Of a stretch of 64,000 bases of DNA, positions 60,452 through 64,000 are shown one piece after another (the first letter of the stretch is position 1; every line of letters starts with the position of its first letter). A model generated the notes under the pieces. That model had not been told where the DNA came from and searched no databases. It saw only the letters and a program-made list of their open reading frames with translations. The stretch lies in NCBI RefSeq assembly GCF_023023025.1, contig NZ_CP095481.1, forward strand, positions 4,278,001 through 4,342,000. Reading direction: 5' to 3'. A program made the translations under genes and the position numbers. Origin of the DNA: Amycolatopsis sp. WQ 127309. Lineage in GTDB: Bacteria > Actinomycetota > Actinomycetes > Mycobacteriales > Pseudonocardiaceae.

Positions 60452-60753
60452 CGGAGTCGAGACGGGCCCGACCTGCGCCGCCCGACCTGCGCTGGCCCCA
60501 GAACGCACTCGAGGCGTACCGCTCGGACAAGCAGGGCGCCCGGAGTGGGCCGCGCGGCACACCAAGTCCGGCGCGAGACCGAGCGCACGACACAACCGGG
60601 CGGAGTGGGCCGCCGGAATCAGCGGGCTTGGCGCGTGGGGCCCAGTGGGCGCCGGCCGGCCGGCGCCTTGCGGCGCCGATCGAACCGCAGGCTCCGCGTG
60701 CTGCACCGGCTGGCTGCCCGGTGGCGCGCGGCCGGCGATGTGAGTCAGGCTTT
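60452..60753. other. Non-coding spacer
   Basis: No gene seen. It contains short imperfect repeats around CGGAGTGGGCCG (near 60541 and 60601) and very GC-rich blocks. Confidence 0.4.
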
Positions 60754-60814
60754 CCCCGCCCCGCCCCGCCCCGCCCCGCCCCGCCCCGCCCCGCCCCGCC
60801 CCGCCCCGCCCCCG
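60754..60814. repeat. CCCCG pentanucleotide microsatellite
   Basis: Eleven perfect CCCCG units (60754-60808) followed by CCCCCG. On the minus strand this is a run of CGGGG with potential to form G-quadruplexes; it lies about 60 bp downstream of the epimerase stop codon. Confidence 0.9.
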
Positions 60815-60874
60815 TCGTGTCGTGCGCGCGGTTTCGCGCCGGACTGTTGTGCCGGGCGGGGTTCCGCGTCGGCG

Positions 60875-61330
60875 CTAGTGTGCGGAGCCGTCCTTGGCCG
60901 GCTCCACCAGCTCCACGAGGACGCCGCCCGCGTCCTTCGGGTGGACGAAGTTCACCCGGCTGTTGGACGTGCCGCGCTTCGCCTCCGCGTACAGCAGGCG
61001 CAGGCCCTGATCGCGCAAGGCCGCCGCCGCTGCGTCCACATCGGACACGCGGTACGCCAGCTGCTGCAATCCCGGCCCGCTCTTCGCCAGGAACTTGCCG
61101 ATCGCCGAGTCGTCGCGCAGCGGGGCCAGCAGCTGGATCTGCGTCTCTGTGCCCGCGGTGCCGGGCGCGCGCAGCATCGCCTCACGCACTCCCTGCTCCT
61201 CGTTCACCTCCTCGTGCGCCACTTCGAGGCCGAAGTGCGCGCGGTGGAACTCGATGGCCGCGTCCAGGTCCGGGACCGCGATGCCGACGTGGTCGATGGC
61301 CGTCACGAACGGCCGCAGGGCGTCATTCAT
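60875..61330 (-). CDS. mce: Methylmalonyl-CoA epimerase
   Basis: A 151-residue VOC-fold enzyme: [15 protein letters not shown] [16 protein letters not shown] (metal His), [23 protein letters not shown] and the final metal Glu in VLVELVEP. It interconverts (R)- and (S)-methylmalonyl-CoA between propionyl-CoA carboxylation and the mutase. ATG 61330 is six bases after TATCCT on the minus strand, so it is likely leaderless. Divergent from the thiolase gene; meaB is nearby. Confidence 0.93.
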   Translation of the reverse strand: MNDALRPFVTAIDHVGIAVPDLDAAIEFHRAHFGLEVAHEEVNEEQGVREAMLRAPGTAGTETQIQLLAPLRDDSAIGKFLAKSGPGLQQLAYRVSDVDAAAAALRDQGLRLLYAEAKRGTSNSRVNFVHPKDAGGVLVELVEPAKDGSAH

Positions 61331-61467
61331 GGAGGCAGGATAGGCGGCCGCGGCACGGCGTCGAGCCGGAATCGTCGCGTGCCCCGCCTCACACTGGCTC
61401 CATCAAGAAGCCCACCCCCCGGGTATGGTCGAGCGAACTGCCCATGCGCCGAAGCTTGGAGGACGCC

Positions 61468-62655
61468 GTGTCCGGTTCCGTGATCCTGGGTGCCGCCCGT
61501 ACACCGATCGGGCGCCTGCTGGGGTCCCTCAAGGACCTCACGGGGGCGCAGCTGGGCGGGGTCGCGATCAAAGCGGCCCTCGAACGCGCCGGGGTCGCCT
61601 CGGACGCGGTGCAGTACACGATCATGGGCCAGGTGCTGACCGCCGGCGCCGGCCAGATCCCGGCCCGCCAGGCCGCGGTCGCCGCGGGCATCCCGATGAG
61701 CGTGCCCGCGCTGACGATCAACAAAGTCTGCCTCTCCGGCCTCGACGCCATTGCGCTCGCCGACCAGCTGATCCGCGCCGGCGAGTTCGACATCGTCGTC
61801 GCCGGTGGCCAGGAGTCGATGACCCAGGCGCCGCACCTGCTGCCCAAGTCCCGCTCCGGCTTCAAGTACGGCGACACCACCCTCGTCGACCACATGGCCT
61901 ACGACGGTCTCTTCTGCGCCTTCGACCAAGTCGCCATGGGCGCCTCGACGGAGAAGTACAACTCCCGCTACGGCGTCACCCGCGAGCAGCAGGACGCGTT
62001 CTCGGCGCGCTCCCACCAGCGCGCCGCCGAAGCCATCAAGAACGGCTACTTCGCCGACGAGATCGCGCCGGTCTCCATCCCGCAGCGCAAGGGTGACCCG
62101 GTCGTCTTCGACACCGACGAAGGCGTCCGCGCCGACACCACCGCCGAAGGCCTCGCGAAGCTGCGCCCCGCCTTCGCCGCCGACGGCACCATCACTGCGG
62201 GCTCGGCCTCGCAAATCTCCGACGGCGCCGCCGCGGTGGTCGTGGCCAGCAAGGCCAAGGCCGAGGAGCTGGGCCTCACGGCGATCGCCGAAATCGGTGC
62301 GCACGGGGTCGTCGCCGGTCCGGACGCGAGCCTGCACGAGCAGCCGTCGAACGCCATCCTCGCCGCGCTGGCGAAGGAGAAGCTCACCGCCGACGCGCTC
62401 GACCTGATCGAGATCAACGAGGCGTTCGCCGCCGTCGGCCTGGTGTCGACCGACAAGCTCGGCATCGACCCGGAGAAGGTCAACGTCAACGGTGGTGCCA
62501 TCGCGCTCGGCCACCCGATCGGGGCGTCCGGGGCGCGGCTGGCCGTGCACCTGATCCACGAGCTGCGCCGCCGCGGTGGTGGCCTCGGTGCCGCCGCGCT
62601 GTGCGGTGGCGGTGGCCAGGGTGACGCCCTGCTGCTGCGGGTGCCGTCCGCGTAA
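61468..62655 (+). CDS. Acetyl-CoA C-acetyltransferase (thiolase)
   Basis: A 395-residue thiolase. Nucleophile Cys in [10 protein letters not shown], His in [11 protein letters not shown] and second Cys in [12 protein letters not shown]. Biosynthetic-type: it condenses two acetyl-CoA to acetoacetyl-CoA, or acts in reverse. GTG 61468 is chosen (GGAGG five bases upstream); an ATG at 61444 would add eight residues that do not fit. TATGGT near 61425 is a possible -10. It could also serve phenylacetate or fatty-acid degradation. Confidence 0.93.
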   Translation: MSGSVILGAARTPIGRLLGSLKDLTGAQLGGVAIKAALERAGVASDAVQYTIMGQVLTAGAGQIPARQAAVAAGIPMSVPALTINKVCLSGLDAIALADQLIRAGEFDIVVAGGQESMTQAPHLLPKSRSGFKYGDTTLVDHMAYDGLFCAFDQVAMGASTEKYNSRYGVTREQQDAFSARSHQRAAEAIKNGYFADEIAPVSIPQRKGDPVVFDTDEGVRADTTAEGLAKLRPAFAADGTITAGSASQISDGAAAVVVASKAKAEELGLTAIAEIGAHGVVAGPDASLHEQPSNAILAALAKEKLTADALDLIEINEAFAAVGLVSTDKLGIDPEKVNVNGGAIALGHPIGASGARLAVHLIHELRRRGGGLGAAALCGGGGQGDALLLRVPSA

Positions 62656-63621
62656 GTGGCCGGCGCACTCGACCTCGACGATCTGGTCGGCCGCGCGCGG
62701 GACGGGCAGCCCCGTGCCGTCGCGCGGCTGCTTTCGCTCGTCGAGGACGCCCACCCGCGTGTCGCGGAGATCGCGCGAGCGCTGACGCCGCACACCGGGC
62801 GAGCCCGGATCGTCGGGCTCACCGGCCCACCCGGCGTCGGCAAGTCGACTTCGACGTCGGCCTTGCTGACGGCGTTGCGCGCGGAGGGTAAGCGGGTCGG
62901 CGTGCTCGCGATCGACCCGTCTTCGCCGTTTTCCGGTGGGGCGCTGCTCGGCGACCGGATCCGGATGACCGAGCACGCCACCGATCCCGGCGTGTTCATC
63001 CGCTCGATGGCCACCCGCGGGCACCTCGGCGGGCTCTCGTGGGCCACCCCGCAGGCCGTGCGCGTGCTCGACGCCGCCGGTTTCGACGTGGTGCTGATCG
63101 AGACCGTCGGGGTCGGACAGTCCGAAGTGGACGTCGTGAAGCTCGCCGACACCACCGTGGTGCTGCTCGCGCCGGGCATGGGCGACGGGATCCAGGCCGC
63201 CAAGGCCGGGGTGCTGGAGATCGCCGACGTCTTCGTCGTCAACAAGGCCGACCGCGACGGCGCGGAGGCCACGGTGCACGACCTCAAGCAGATGATCTCG
63301 CTGGCGCGCCGGGAGATCCGCGGGCCGAGCTGGCGCCAGCCGATCGTCCGGACGGTCGCGGCCAAGGGCGAGGGCGTCGACGACGTCGTCCGGGCGCTGG
63401 CCGAGCACCACGACTGGCTGGTCGCGAACGACGAGCTGGGCCGCCGCCGGGTGGCGCGGGCCCGCGACGAGGTGGAGGCCATCGCGCTCCGGCGGTTGCG
63501 GGCCGAGCTGACCGACCTGCGTGGTGGCGGCCGGCTGGCCGGTGTGGCCGAACGGGTCGTCGCCCGGGAGCTGGACCCCTTTGCCGCTGCGGACGCGCTG
63601 ATCGCGGACCTGCGAACCTAG
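62656..63621 (+). CDS. meaB: Methylmalonyl-CoA mutase-associated GTPase MeaB
   Basis: A 321-residue G3E-family GTPase. P-loop GLTGPPGVGKST, switch DPSSPFSGGALLGDRIRM, VLIETVGVGQSEVDVV and the base-specific NKAD. It guards and loads B12 in methylmalonyl-CoA mutase (or ethylmalonyl-CoA mutase). The GTG at 62656 directly abuts the thiolase stop. With mce and ccr nearby it marks a B12-dependent CoA pathway; the mutase genes are not in the window. Confidence 0.94.
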   Translation: MAGALDLDDLVGRARDGQPRAVARLLSLVEDAHPRVAEIARALTPHTGRARIVGLTGPPGVGKSTSTSALLTALRAEGKRVGVLAIDPSSPFSGGALLGDRIRMTEHATDPGVFIRSMATRGHLGGLSWATPQAVRVLDAAGFDVVLIETVGVGQSEVDVVKLADTTVVLLAPGMGDGIQAAKAGVLEIADVFVVNKADRDGAEATVHDLKQMISLARREIRGPSWRQPIVRTVAAKGEGVDDVVRALAEHHDWLVANDELGRRRVARARDEVEAIALRRLRAELTDLRGGGRLAGVAERVVARELDPFAAADALIADLRT

Positions 63622-63677
63622 TGCGAGTTCCGTGGTCGGACGCAAGCGGCGCACTACGCGGCTGATGAGCCGGAGGA

Positions 63678-64000
63678 TCAGAGCGCCCACGGCCACTCCC
63701 CGGTCAGGTGCGATCTCAGCAATGCCGCGTGGGACAACGGTTTCGACAGGTTCTCGACCTCGCCGTTCGTCGTGTAGTCCAGCAGCACGATGTCCCGCTC
63801 CGTGCTCGCGTCGCGAAGTTCGCCGATCAGGTCGGCCAGCCTGTTCTCCAGGACCCAGCGGTAGGACGGCAGGTAGATCTGCCTCCGGGCCTGTTCGTAC
63901 GCCAGCAGCTCCGAGCCTTCGATGCCGGTGCGGTGACCCACCACCTCGCCGTGTTTGCGGACCGTGCGCTTAAGGCCCTTCATCGACGTCACGCCCAGCT
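63678..64000 (-). CDS. Hypothetical protein, partial at window end
   Basis: At least 107 codons. The frame is open to the window edge, and a GTG at 63992 or an ATG at 63980 could be the start, but a longer N-terminus beyond 64000 is likely. SELLAYEQARRQIYLPSYRWVLE, split here as SELLAYEQARR and QIYLPSYRWVLENRL, and DIVLLDYTTNGEVENLSKPL suggest a soluble protein. Not recognised. Confidence 0.55.
   Translation of the reverse strand, partial: LGVTSMKGLKRTVRKHGEVVGHRTGIEGSELLAYEQARRQIYLPSYRWVLENRLADLIGELRDASTERDIVLLDYTTNGEVENLSKPLSHAALLRSHLTGEWPWAL

Overview
The window is a GC-rich (mostly above 70 percent) chromosomal segment of an actinomycete. GTG starts, -10-only (TANNNT) leaderless promoters, SARP regulators, an F420/deazaflavin-type oxidoreductase, secreted Tat and lipoprotein enzymes, a DasR-like site before a chitinase and very long perfect terminator hairpins all fit the Pseudonocardiaceae. 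Amycolatopsis is my best guess (inference, not proven). I see no rRNA, tRNA, CRISPR array or transposase.

Layout. 1-4300: a phytase-like secreted protein (partial), a sugar-type ABC lipoprotein, a DUF4396 membrane protein under a metal-operator-like palindrome, and a GH88 hydrolase. 4300-11000: a SARP/NB-ARC/TPR regulator flanked by two secreted SH3-domain paralogues whose promoters carry matching 11-bp-phased heptamer repeats, then an alkaline phosphatase D. 11000-16800: TetR, a possible small RNA, a GH63-type hydrolase divergent from a ROK regulator, and an S53 peptidase. 16800-27100: orphan histidine kinase, NCS1 permease, SDR plus QueA-like operon, two small membrane proteins, a sulfonate/nitrate-type ABC transporter, DUF1761 and SMP-30 proteins. 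27100-27800: a DnaA-box/promoter module and a 130-bp tandem repeat array. 27800-37500: DEAD-box helicase, an acyl-CoA dehydrogenase operon, a broken AraC gene, Tex and a GH18 chitinase. 37500-46000: a SARP-LysR fusion regulator, GMC oxidoreductase with Baeyer-Villiger-type monooxygenase, an AlkZ-like glycosylase, AraC and TetR regulators.

46000-54134 is a phenylacetate catabolic locus: paaR-paaK-paaI on the minus strand, divergent from paaZ-A-B-C-D-E on the plus strand, with start/stop overlaps or tight spacing throughout and PaaR-like palindromes in the shared promoter region. PaaK makes phenylacetyl-CoA, PaaABC(D)E epoxidises it, PaaZ opens the ring; the later beta-oxidation genes (paaF, G, H, J) are not in the window. 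54140-57200: a second copy of the DnaA-box/promoter module, a universal stress protein with a pH-sensor-type adenylyl cyclase, and a DivIVA-like coiled-coil protein. 57300-64000: crotonyl-CoA carboxylase/reductase, a frameshifted SPW-repeat gene, a 14-15-bp minisatellite, TetR, a CCCCG microsatellite, methylmalonyl-CoA epimerase, acetyl-CoA acetyltransferase, MeaB and a partial gene. This last part, with the acyl-CoA dehydrogenase operon and the paa locus, is a CoA-ester metabolism neighbourhood; ccr and the acyl-CoA dehydrogenase share a 14-bp palindromic operator.

Most promising for new biology: the SARP/two-SH3-protein/PhoD unit with predicted binding sites, the SARP-LysR fusion, the duplicated DnaA-box/TAGACT module, the candidate small RNA at 11.67-11.81 kb and the shared TTAC-type operator.
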